DNA from: Lathyrus oleraceus
Taxonomy: Eukaryota; Streptophyta; Magnoliopsida; Fabales; Fabaceae
DNA: 64,000 nt
Direction: 5' to 3'
Assembly (NCBI RefSeq): GCF_024323335.1
Contig: NC_066583.1
Span: forward strand, 358,180,377-358,244,376
Shown here: positions 46,136 to 57,302 of the stretch, piece after piece
Position numbering within the stretch: the first letter of the stretch is position 1
Layout of the letters: each line of letters opens with the position of its first letter
The notes under the pieces: generated by a model
The model's database searches: none
What the model saw: the letters and a program-made list of their open reading frames with translations, nothing else
What the model was told of the DNA's origin: nothing
Position numbers and translations under genes: made by a program

Positions 46136-49100
46136 TCAAGAAAGCTCTGTAATAACTCGTTCACACTTATCTTCCAGAATCTTCACGGCTTCGGTAAATA
46201 GCACATCAGGGGGTAATGCTCCAGTTGATTCAATAGTAACTAGAAAAACAAGTAGAAAAAAACAGGTGTAAGATATTTCAAAGATTATATAAAACAATAA
46301 CCCATAACAGAACTCTGTCAAAACCCAAGATTTAAGGTTGCCGAAAATTTGATGTCCAGAAAACTTCAAAGTTCTAATGCCAATAGTTCGTATACGACAT
46401 AACACTTACAAATAAAATGATCTTTGACACGACGCAGTGCTACGCGATCCTCCCATTCTTGCCCTCCTCTGATACATTCCCTACACAAAGTGCATGCTCG
46501 TGCATTGACTACAGTAGCCCTTCTTCTACCTATGCACACAACAGCAAAATCAATCAATAGAAAGCAAGCCAAAAGAAATAGGAGCTTGAGATCCAAGTGA
46601 TCAACATAATTCAAAAATCATTTGGACATAATCAATCTCTAACCGTTAGGGTTCAGAACAGAAAGATATAAAAATCTAATAGTAATACTAGGAACGTAAA
46701 CAAAAAACACTGAATTACCTTTTCCAATATCTTCAATATCAAAGACTTTAGCTGGACATTTACTTACTAGTTCTTCAGCCAGGTCATCCTTAACATCTTT
46801 CGTGAGTACAACCTAGAGAAGAAAAACCAAGCACACAAATGTCAGATTTTGTCACTTCTTCAGTCTGTTTATGTGTGAGTAGCAAACAATATCAATGATA
46901 TTTCCTACCTCAGGAAGCATCCGATACCAAGCAGTGGCAACCGGAGACCATTTTGCATGTGTCTTGCCAACGCCTTTAACAGCATGAGCTTCAAGTTCAA
47001 TTTCCTAGAAAAGCATGTGTTTAATAACTAGTAAGTACAATAACTAATTAAATGACTGAAAAATCAAATATAACTCATACTGAGGTTGTCAAATTCATTA
47101 GACCACGTAAATTCATGGAATTTCCATAAGCCCGGCTTGTAAATCCGTGAGAGTACGTAACACAAATGATGTTTGAACAACTAACATAGTATAAACACAT
47201 TGTGTGCATAGTAAATATTCATCCAGCTGTACCATCCCAATACCATAACATATAGCAGAGTACATACAAAGTATCACTATTCAAAATTAAGGGAATTAAC
47301 GGAAAAATACATGTTGGAGTTGGATTAAGCTTGGTAGAGTTAGGTTCCAACTCAACAGAATTTGGTTCATTAACCTTGATGGCGTATTGGGTTAATAGCA
47401 AATTTTATTCCTTTTTTCTAGTTCTCAAGTTCAACAGAGCTACAGCTTAGTTCTTGGTATCAGTTTCTTCATCACCAAAGTAGACGATGCAAGGTGGTGT
47501 TAGGAAAGAAAGAAGAGGGAGGGGTTACCTGACCAGGTCCAAGTTTAGCTAATATAATATCCAAATTATTAGGAGCAATTGGTTTTTTGGAGAATCCAGG
47601 AAGTGAGCTTTGACTGCAACTAAAAGATGTAAATGTTTTTGCCTTTGAATCGGCATTTGTTTTGGTATTATCAGCGATAAGCTCACTTCCGTTAGGCAAC
47701 CACTTCAGTGCATCTGATTTCACTGCATTTATATTGTAATACCATCAAACAGGGAGTTAACTAGCTGAAAAAGATATCAGTAACAGCACAAACACTATCA
47801 ACCAAGAGTTTCAGGTCATTTACCGGTAATACGGGGATGACCCTTTTTACAACTAACATGAAGTTTGAAAACGATGGTGTTCTTTTCACTGTTTTCACCT
47901 CCCGCATTGTCTATTTATAAGAAAAAGAAAGAAAATAATAAATATTCAACCTTACCATATAAGGTATGATGTCCACCAAACAACATGCATAATATTTCCA
48001 ATCATCACACAAGAAAGTCATATAAACAATGAGAAATACAATACTGTAAGTGTTAGCGTAGATATAAGACCTGGATATTCAAATAGCTTGGGATCAGCAT
48101 CAATTGGAATGAGACCCAATCTATGGGAAAGAACTTCATCTTGTATAAGTGATGTATTGTTCGCAATATATACTCTTTCAATAGCCATTGTTGGAACCTA
48201 GATTTGAAAAGAAATAAAATTTAAGGAGAAAATCAAAATTGACTACCTCCATTATTGGTTGGGAATACACCCTTGTTAAAAACTAATAACCAACTCAAAG
48301 CCAAAGTACAAAGAGCAACACAAAGATGAAAATGCAATTACTATAAGATGTTATGCATAGCCGGAGTAGTTCTAGGCTGCAAGCTTTCAGATTTTGAGCA
48401 AATCATCAGACCTAAATGACTTCACCCCACGTTTTTCCATACAGTGTGCCTTCTATGACTTACGACAAATTTAATTTTAAAGAGAATTTTCTTCTTGTTA
48501 AAGGTGGCACATCCGGTTAAAAATAATTGCATAAGCAACCATCTCCACAAAATAGTATTTGATAAACAATGCAAATTCATTTGGTCATCTCTAAACAGCC
48601 CGTTGGAAAAACCCTTCGGAATCAAATATCAAATACTCTTCCATCTACTTTGGAATCAAATATCAAATACTCGATACAAAATGAACATTCACAAAAAATA
48701 GAAACAAACTAGTGTTTGATGTTATGCTAAAGCAATTAAACTTAATAGATTCCACTGTATATTCAAAACCAAATATGACATCACATTATTGTAAATAATG
48801 GGGGAAGGAGAAATATATCACCTCTGCTATAAGAATTCTTCGAAAAGCATTGGCAATTGCTGGATCAATACCAATCATGTCAAACTCAATGTCATCGTCT
48901 GTAAACCGCTTCACTTCAACCTTGAAGTTATTACAGAAATTATCCAATCGTACACTGTTATCAACTCCTAATGCTGCATAAACACCAGAATATTGTAGGG
49001 TATCTGTCTGCATACACCAAAACAAAACAAAAAAAGTTAAGTAACAAATACCAAACAAAACAAAATATCCAACCATTTATAAAAAAAACAAAAAAAAAGC

Positions 49101-49474
49101 CCTTAATTAAGTCGAATAACAAAACATGTATAGCTACTATAAATTTTACCAATACTAAACCTTATAAGAGTGAAATTACAAATCCTACCTTTTAAGTCAT
49201 TAGAAGTTATGCAAACTGAGTGTCCGGGATTATGAAAAAAAGGTAAAATTCAAAGGAAGAAAAGAGAGTTGAATAGTAGTAATAATATTAAAAGGGAAAG
49301 ATAGATAGATACATGCTGAGGAGCATCCATATTGCAAATAACGCGGGTTTTGAGAAGTTCAAGATGTGTAGGGAGCTTTGATGGAACATTTTCCAAGTTC
49401 ATTATGTAATCAGGTATTCCTCCATTATGTTCTTGATCTTCAATCTCCGACATTGAGTCCTCTTCGTCCGACAT
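46136..49474 (-). CDS. RPAC1: DNA-directed RNA polymerases I and III subunit RPAC1 (AC40), nine exons
   Basis: Subunit shared by RNA polymerases I and III, the alpha-like partner that with AC19 nucleates assembly; nuclear. Exons on the minus strand, joined by GT-AG in phase: 49474-49313, 49007-48822, 48197-48071, 47910-47824, 47722-47529, 47004-46909, 46812-46719, 46529-46410, 46239-46136; total 1170 nt, 389 residues, close to plant orthologues. Start: ATG 49474 ([13 protein letters not shown], acidic). Landmarks: exon 2 [16 protein letters not shown] and exon 3 [16 protein letters not shown] are the alpha-motif dimerisation region; exon 3 also has [13 protein letters not shown]. Exon 8 [11 protein letters not shown] carries the cysteine pair of the family. 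No stop or frameshift seen, so it is probably functional. A telo-box lies about 490 bp upstream. Plants often have two RPAC1-type copies, so paralogue identity is open. Confidence 0.93.
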
Positions 49475-49962
49475 GGTTATCTCTGTGGTTTGGCAACTTT
49501 GGTTAAAAATCTAGAGATGTAACATAAAAAAAGAAATGTCAATTCATTGTATATGGAACAAAGTTAATAAACCTACAAAAGTAACTCTAGTCAGTTGTTA
49601 ACTGTTACTACTCCTAATACAATCTATGAGCATAAAGTTTAGTCAGAAAATCAGCAATTGATGAGTGAAAACCTAAATCTATATTTCTATACTAAAATTG
49701 AGAAAAACATGAAAACCCCTATCATCAAATTAGAATCATAAACACCAATAAAAGGCATTATATATATTCAGTTACGAAAAATTGGAATGGTGAAGGTTTG
49801 AAATCGAAGGATAGAGAAACCGGAAGAATTACCGTATACGGAGGAGGGATGAGGATGAACCGGCGGCGAGGTTGAAATTTGCAAGGTTGAGCGAAAATAA
49901 AACTCAGACTTTGCTCGGTTTTGTTTTGATTTTGGTTGAAACTTTGTTAGGTTAAAACCCTT

Positions 49963-49970
49963 AAACCCTA
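49963..49970 (+). promoter_or_regulatory. Telo-box upstream of RPAC1
   Basis: AAACCCTA lies inside TTAAAACCCTTAAACCCTAG upstream of the RPAC1 start. In plants the telo-box is common in promoters of ribosome and translation machinery genes. The function of RPAC1 in rRNA and tRNA synthesis makes this fit; the link is inference. Confidence 0.5.
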
Positions 49971-49999
49971 GTCTGTGAAAATGTTTGGACATGTACATG

Positions 50000-51053
50000 G
50001 CTTTAGCTCAATCTCACCCGTTAGATCAATCGCACGCTGTAAATCTTGCCATGTGTCTATTTTTGTTATTATTATTAAAATTAATTTTTAAATAAAAAGT
50101 TTATTTGCAGTTTATATAGCATAATAGTTTATTAAAATAAATATTTATGAATGAAATTTATAAATTATTTTTATATGTGTTATAAGATGGTTGGAGAGTT
50201 CATATGTATAAGATTACTACATACTCCCAAAGAGACAAATATGATTATATTATGAATTATTGGATAAAAAGGTTTAAATTTTTGGATTTCTGAATTTTTA
50301 GAGTATGGATTGTTATTATGTATGAATAAGTATAACTTGTGTTTATTTGTTTAGGTTTTTGATTTGGGGAAGAGATTCTTGATAAGGTTCTGAACATACT
50401 CTATGCTAATTTGGAATACCTCAAAGTTCAGGGTGATCTGCTTGCTATATCAACTATAGTGAGATTGAGACTTATTGTAAGTTCATATTTCATTTTAATA
50501 TGATTTTGTTTTAATTAACATTAAAAGTTTTTTTGATTTTTGTGGTTGTTGCAATCGCAATAGATCGTGATTGTGAAATTCAGTTGCTTGGAGCAAAGGA
50601 GTACCAAACTTGTGTGTATAATATTGACACTATTGATTTGAAGTAATCATATACATGAAATTTCCAGTTATAAAAATATACATGATACTTTGGGTAACTA
50701 CAAGACTTATTGTTAAACTTGTTTTTTTTTCCAACTTCACGGAATATTTATTTGTTGCATATGGAATAACATGGACTATTTATTTGTTGCTCTTTGGATT
50801 GGATTTTGTGATGGTATGTGAACATTAACTGTTCTATCAAGTAAGATATTAACAAAAAAAAAATAATGTTTCGTATCTAACTTGCTCAGACAATTACTAT
50901 GCAAATGAGACCTTTGTAGTAATTTTATTGATCTATCTTACATTTTTTTTTTGTGCATAATCACAATATTGCATAGGAGCAAAATAATGGATTGATTATT
51001 GATATGTTTATGTATTTATGAGTAATTGACTGTACGATCTTTATAGATATTGT

Positions 51054-51115
<62 letters not shown>

Positions 51116-52261
51116 AAGTTTTATAAATTACTAAACACAAAAGGTAATATTGCAAAAATTACGGAATAAATAATCCATGGTCAAAAATTACTAATTACAT
51201 AAACATTGAGACACAAAAGATGATGCTACCCCATAAGCCATGTTGAATCCATTTTTCTTTTATTTCTTCCATAGATGACAAATAAATGAGTAAGTACAGA
51301 GATATTAAAGACCAAGATATTGTATGGAGATGTATTTTTAAATTTCAAAAATATATTTTTAAATATTTTTTAGGTAAAATAGAGACGTCTTATCTGCAAC
51401 GTGTAGTTGTGTGATTTTAGGTCCGTTCTGAGAAGTATTTCCGAAATTTAAAGGATATTTTTACATGTTTATAAGATGTTTTTATCTTATAAGATACTGT
51501 TAGAAATTCCCTAAATTTTTTAGAATTTTATGATATTATACAAGTGAAGAAGCATAAAATTATTTTAATTGACAAGTTTTAATAATTCAAAAAAAGACCA
51601 AAGTAATAGTAATAATTAAATAAGTGTCACGTATCATATCATAAAGATCCTAGTAATATTCCATATTCTTGCCAGAGCATATATCAGATAAAGCATAATG
51701 CAATTGCTTGTAAAATTCACATGTTCCTTCTCTTTTCTCTTCCAAGTTCTAGCTAAACTACTTCTATTGAAAACATGGATTGATTTGATCATTTGATGAC
51801 CCTTTCCAATACTCTTACTGTTAAAGGTAAATTGTTCATCAATTTTATTGTTTTATGTACTGTTTTGTTCTTCCAAGTTTCAAGTTCATCACAATTCACA
51901 CCCCTTTTGCCTCTCTTTTTTTCATGTGTTATACTTGCTGATTTTTGTTTTTGATGCTAAACTTTATGTGTAATTCAAATTAAAATATGTTGCGTTTTGT
52001 TTCATGTTATGTGACCAAAAGGTCACGGTTGAAGTTACCATGTTAATTACAAGGCAAGAAACTTTATATTTAAATCAAAGTGGAGGTATCTTTCTTCTTT
52101 GCCATTATATGTGTTTAGTTTTGTGGGAGACAATGGAATGGTTTTTCTTGCCTTTGATATCAAGAGATATTTCTTTCTCCTTTATGTCTGATGAATTAAG
52201 AAAAAGTCATCTTCTCATCATTCCCTTCAATTCAATTTGTCTCACATTCTAAGGATACTAT
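50000..52261. other. AT-rich interval with an exon-like fragment and a microsatellite
   Basis: No complete gene. At about 50356-50477 an exon-like segment (GEEILDKVLNILYANLEYLK, then VQGDLLAISTIVRLRL) is flanked by TTTGTTTAG and GTAAGTTC splice-like ends; the family is not recognised and no neighbouring exons are seen. The remaining sequence is AT-rich. A long AT dinucleotide repeat occupies 51056-51110. The frame 52004-52252 looks random. Confidence 0.35.
51056..51110. repeat. (AT)n microsatellite
   Basis: A 55-bp perfect alternating AT run. The 64-residue minus-strand frame across it (50961-51155) is a product of this repeat. Confidence 0.95.
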
Positions 52262-52560
52262 TAAGACCTCTGAGAATTATATTATAGGGTAGTATATGTT
52301 TATAAGTGAAATACAATTTTCATTTTATAAATCGGTTTTATAGGATTGAGTTAGTCTCACTCACAATTTTTAAAATGATATCAGAGTCTATTCAAGATCT
52401 ATTGGACTACCTACTAGACCGCTACCAGGTTGTTTCCAATATCAGTTCACCTGTCTTGAGGTTTCACAGCGATGTAACTTGGAAGACAAGTTTCAAATTG
52501 CTTTTATATTATGTTCAAATCAGAAGACAGTTTTAGTGCAGGTTTGGATTCACTTTAGAG
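52262..52560 (+). repeat. Possible LTR end with Met-tRNA PBS relic
   Basis: GGTTTTATAGGATTGAGTTAG followed by ATGATATCAGAGTC (PBS-like TGATATCAGAG at 52376-52386, compare TGGTATCAGAG) resembles an LTR end and initiator-Met PBS of small legume retroelements. No coding region follows. Weak, motif-level evidence only. Confidence 0.35.
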
Positions 52561-52965
52561 TTTCGACACGATTAAGTTAAAATCGGTATACAGATGGTCA
52601 ATTACACCTACAAGTAATCAAGAGAATGATATTTGATTATATCAGAATGTACTAACTTCTAAATATTGTTCTGTTAGGTACAATACTACAAATGTAAGAA
52701 CTCATAATCATTTCCATTCACAAATATATGTGCTTTTTTTGTTTAATTTACATGTTTTTTTTTTAAACAATACACTTGTGGTATATATTTAACAGCATGA
52801 TATAAATATGTACAAGGAAATAAGGAAAAAAAATACAATTGAGCAAAAGAATTAAGTTCATCAAAGCAAATCCTTCACATTTTCACAACAATTTCAAATA
52901 ATCTATTTCTTTGGTATATTTAATAAGACAAATCCTTCTTGTTCTTCTTCGAAGTTGCAAGATCT

Positions 52966-54753
52966 TCAATATCCTTTCCATGCTCCAAGAACTTCGGCGA
53001 AGACTTCAGAAATGAGATCCCTGTCTGCATTTTGGAGGAACGTATTGAAATCATCCCGAATTTCGAATATTTTACCAAATTTAACAAGATACTGAATGCA
53101 GCTCATCTTCAGTTTCGTCAACCGATATAGCGACGCGTTTTGGAGCCTCTCGAGTACATTCTTCGTATCAATATCTTCAAGAAGACTCTCGTGGATGGCC
53201 TCTCTCAAATCAGATATGTCGTACTTATCAGCTGCGTGTAGAAGGGCCAGCCTATGAGTCAGAAATTCTTCGTTTTTGATGATCCCGTAAAGATAGTTGA
53301 AAAAAGCCTGACATGTTTCGATTGACATGTCTGTGATGTTTATGGTCGACAACTCTTTCTCTTTAAGATCATGCGAGAACATGCTTTGGAAGACAGGTGA
53401 TCGAGATGCGAGAACAGCTCTATGAACTCCTATACTTCCATCAGAAGCATTGATGGTTATGTCCGTGTGGATTCCTTTTCTTAGCATTTTACCAAGCGAC
53501 CCTAGCGCTTTTGCATTCGATCTCTCTTGCGTAAATCCTTCACCACCCCATATAGAGCATGGTTCTCCACCCTATAATACATTGATTGAAAAATAACATT
53601 TCAAATAAGGTAATTGTGTCTAATGTCTATTACACACATGTACTGACACGTGTAGTTACATTCAACTATTCTCATTTTTACAATGTTGCGATCCTTATGA
53701 GTAATTAAAACCTCCCCTACTAGGTGTACTAATCTATTATCACTAATCATTTTGCTTTATCAATGGTGATTATGCACAAAGGAATTAATTAAATGCTCAT
53801 GGTTATAAAAAGTGGATAACTAAATCCAATTATTACTCCAAAGTGATTATAGCTAAACTGTCTCATTCCAATTGTTTCTAAATGATTATCATTTTCAATG
53901 AATACCATAGAAAAAGCACTGATATCCGAAACACGACCCCGGCATTGATATGATGGGCACAAATGAAAAAATTAAATGTAATCAATCACAAGTGTCAGTG
54001 CACCGACACCGACACGTTTTTTTTCCAGAGATGTCAATGCTATGAAAATCAATAAGAAAGAAATAGGTATTGAGCACATACATCTGGGGATGCAATCTTC
54101 AAATCAAGGAAATCAACATCAATGATGAATTTTCCAGACAGTGGAACCTCAAGTGACCAAACAAAATCCTCGTTGCTCTTGATCACTTTGTCCTTTATCT
54201 CTGCATCATATCAAAAAAGAGAAATGAATCAACACAAGAAACTGTTGAAACAACAAAAAAATTGCAAAACACAGAATCTAAAACACTACCTGGATGTGTG
54301 AGAGCTTTGCGATCTCCAAGAGCAGAACTAATCACACGCATGATAAAAGATGCAATTGGAGGATTGTCTCTTGTGACATTGGATATTTCAGGAAACAATT
54401 TAACAAACACAACCTTGTGTTTCTCCACCGACAAATACCTTAATTTCACACAAAACAAAAACACAACATAATAAGTCACACACTCACAAAACTCATAAAG
54501 GGTCTTGCAAAAAACCAAACTTTATGACAAATCAAACATGTTATAACATAATCAAATCTATTTAGCCATGTGGGCTGTTTCAAATTTTTCATTACTATGA
54601 TTAAAAATGAAAACTTTTAGAGAGAGAGAGAGACCAGTTCCAGTTTCCAATCTTGAAAGGATCTGATTTGCGATAACTGCAAGAAGCCAAGTTTTCGATT
54701 CTCCATTGAGCAAGACGTGGTGTTGTATCAACTTTGTAAAGAGAATCACTCAT
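52966..54753 (-). CDS. BTB/POZ domain protein, At1g55760-like, four exons
   Basis: Exons on the minus strand, all in phase: 54753-54635, 54438-54290, 54200-54082, 53571-52966; total 993 nt, 330 residues, close to the 329 or so of the Arabidopsis homologue. Start is ATG 54753 (MSDSLYKVDTTPRLAQWRIE); an in-frame extension to 54855 is possible but lies in leader-like sequence. Exons 1-3 form a MATH-like N-terminal half (WSLEVPLSGKFIIDVDFLD). Exon 4 is the BTB domain (TDITINASDGSIGVHRAVLA, SRSPVFQSMFSHDLKEKELS) followed by helices ending in LISEVFAEVLGAWKGY. Such proteins usually bind CUL3 as substrate adaptors for ubiquitination; target unknown. The first intron opens with a pyrimidine tract of TC repeats and the leader (54885-54917) has another. 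Introns 1-3 are 196, 89 and 510 nt. No lesion seen. Confidence 0.92.
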
Positions 54754-54855
54754 TCTATTGGGAAAGGAAAGTGCAACTGTGATTTCATGGATGCAATCCA
54801 ATATACCTTCCAACAAAAACTCTCCCGGCTTTCCCAGGTTGACTCTTTCTTCCAC

Positions 54856-56874
54856 AATACTCGTTACTCTTCATATGAATCGCTCTCTCTCCCTCTCTCG
54901 CTCTCTCTCTCTCTTACTTCCACTTCATCACTACTATACTATATTAAAGTTTTAAAAATGAAAACTTTCAATATGGGGTTTGATTGTTTTGTACTTTCCT
55001 TCAAGGGTTTTCAACAAGCAACAATTTTGGACTTGCTTTTACTCTTTAGATATTGAAGAAAAAGAAAACATTTTTTTTGTGAGAGAAAGAGAGAGAGTGG
55101 TTTTGTTTTGTTGGTTATGTTTTGGTTTATAGAGAAAGCACTTTTATTGGTATGGGATGGTGATGGGCCATAGGAAAGAATTCTATTGGTTGGTTTGGTT
55201 ATAGCAATTCTCTTACATTAGATTGCTTGTGTCAATAGGGAACAAGAAGGTGTATGTGTTTGGTTTTTGTGTAGATTCATCATGACTTTTATGGTTATGT
55301 CTTTTGGAAGGGAAAGAATATTCAATTTCATTTTTTGTGCTTTGAAGCAAAGTATATGTTCCTTGCAAAATTTGTTTAATTTTCATAAACTATACTCTCT
55401 CTATGTCACAATTCACAATATCAATGTTTCTTAACTATATTTTAGATATATTGATTCTTTAACTATTATTATTTTTATATCAAGAATTAAAGGGAGTATT
55501 AGTTATTAATTATAGTTAAAAGAAAAAGAATGATTGAAGAAATCCAAGGTTAATACACTTCATATTTTCAACTTGATTTTTGATTGAAAAAAAAAGATAA
55601 TTTGGTTTAGCCTATAAATGGCTAAATGTTATTTGTTAATGATATTTCCCAAAGTGATCACCTTCTTGTTTATATCCAAGTGTCTAAAGTGTGGTCACTT
55701 CATATTGTGATATTTAATTTGTTACTTTTCATTTTGTGATATTGTTTTATGTGTGTATTGACTCTTGTTTAGTTTTAATATCCTTTGTAGGTATGTCATC
55801 TACATGGCATGATACATCATTGTGTAGCTAGATTCCATTTGAAGTAACAGTAGTTGCAATTTGCAACATGGGCAAAGGTGTATTGCAGAGTGACTTAAAA
55901 AATCATTTTATGGAGAATAAACCCATTCCTTTTCCTTGCTGCTGTTTCAAGTGGAGGCGTGACTCACTTGCAAGTTGACCTACTTACCATTATTATATCT
56001 ATTAAATGATATATAGACCATTTTTACATTGAGTTGTTATATTTTTTATTTTAAAAAATCAATTATTTATATGAAAAAACTTATAAAATTGCGGGTGTAA
56101 CTACAATCAAGCGATAAGATACACAAGAGAGTTTGATATATTATGATCTATATTTGACGGGGTATTTATAGACACGGTTACTTGATCCATGAATTATTGT
56201 AAAAATCGATTCTCATGTTTGTCAATCTTTTCGCGCCCCTGACTTTGACCTAGTAATAGGAGTGAGTTGGATGAGTCCTCCTCAAAAATAGGAGATGTGG
56301 TTAACCTCTGAGTCTTAAAGTTTTTCAGTCATTTCTAAGGTTGTAATAAGTTTGGTTTGCATAGATTTTTTGTCAAAAAAATATTCGAAACAATGATATC
56401 TTCGTCAATTTGATTTGATTTGATTTTTAGTACTTTTCAAAAATGGAACTGAACCAAACTAATTGGATGGTTCGATTGATCGCTTTACATCACTTTTTAA
56501 GCATTATATTCATATGTGTATTATCCGCTATCATATTTGTCGGTGTATTTTCAGTTATTATCTTTTCAAATAATACATTTCATATAATATATTTCATCTG
56601 TTTCATGCTTTCCTTTTCAAACAATTTACAACTTGTACTTAATCTACACAAAATATTGATATGATTGTCTCTGAGTGCAACTTCTGTTAGATGTATTTTG
56701 TATGATGTCAAAACTATGATATTTTAGCGTTAACGTATATTGGACAATATCCTCTGATTCTCTATGTGCACCTCAGCATTATGAAGCATAAAATTATTTA
56801 GAAACAACTTGGAAAAGGTCGCATACATCAAACATGTATAAAAAATCAATTTTTGTAAAAAAAAATGCATTATA
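54856..56874. other. Gene-free region upstream of BTB gene, with a CT repeat and a MITE
   Basis: Contains the CT-rich run 54885-54917 (BTB leader/promoter side) and a probable MITE at 55395-55496. The rest, 55500-56870, is AT-rich with random frames. Nothing else recognised. Confidence 0.5.
55395..55496. mobile_element. Small Stowaway-like MITE
   Basis: Ends CTCTCTCTATGTC and (reverse complement of right end) CTCCCTTTAATTC are similar terminal inverted repeats, flanked by TA dinucleotides at 55393-55394 and 55497-55498. About 102 bp with no coding capacity, fitting a Tc1/mariner-type MITE. Confidence 0.5.
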
Positions 56875-57112
56875 GGTCGATACATGCAATTAAAGGTCGA
56901 CCTGTGGAAAAAAAATCCTTGTTATAGGTTGACACATGCATTCTATAGGTCAACATGTATGCTGCAGTACTAAAGTATGTAGCTTCTGTCTCACGTGTTG
57001 AGTCTTTAGGTCGACACATAGACAGCGCATAACAGTCATAGATCGACACATGACTTTAGACAGGTTGACCTATGCATCCAACAAAACGACACATAACTTT
57101 TATAGGTCGACC
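56875..57112. repeat. Array of GGTCGACC-type palindromes
   Basis: Nine sites related to AGGTCGACCTAT, with GGTCGA-equivalent starts at 56875, 56895, 56927, 56948, 57009, 57041, 57063, 57084 and 57105. Three are CpG-decayed (GGTTGA at 56927 and 57063, GGTCAA at 56948). Spacings 20, 32, 21, 61, 32, 22, 21 and 21 are near multiples of 10.5. A TATAAATA lies about 80 bp downstream at 57190, so the array sits in a promoter-like position of a truncated repeat element. Confidence 0.65.
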
Positions 57113-57189
57113 TATCCAATGTAATTTTTCAAAAAAATCATATTTTTTCAAGTCATTTGCATTCCTTTTTTCCTAAAATCACTCATGCA

Positions 57190-57197
57190 TATAAATA
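57190..57197 (+). promoter_or_regulatory. TATA-box-like TATAAATA
   Basis: TATAAATA 78 bp after the GGTCGACC array, in sequence cut at 57302/57303 by the Tekay LTR. It looks like the core promoter of a truncated retroelement LTR; no transcript evidence. Confidence 0.4.
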
Positions 57198-57302
57198 CTT
57201 CATAAATGCATCATTCTCTAGTAAGGTTTATAGAGTGAGTAAAACCTACATGAATCCAGGATTTCAAAGTATCTCATCATCTTCAATTCAATCTATGCAT
57301 AC

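Noticed and set aside
50961..51155. 64-residue frame of repeated IY
   Set aside because: It is the translation of the (AT)n microsatellite.
54856..54955. Longer BTB protein starting at 54855
   Set aside because: The family start is MSDS at 54753; the extension is in CT-rich leader sequence. Left open but not preferred.
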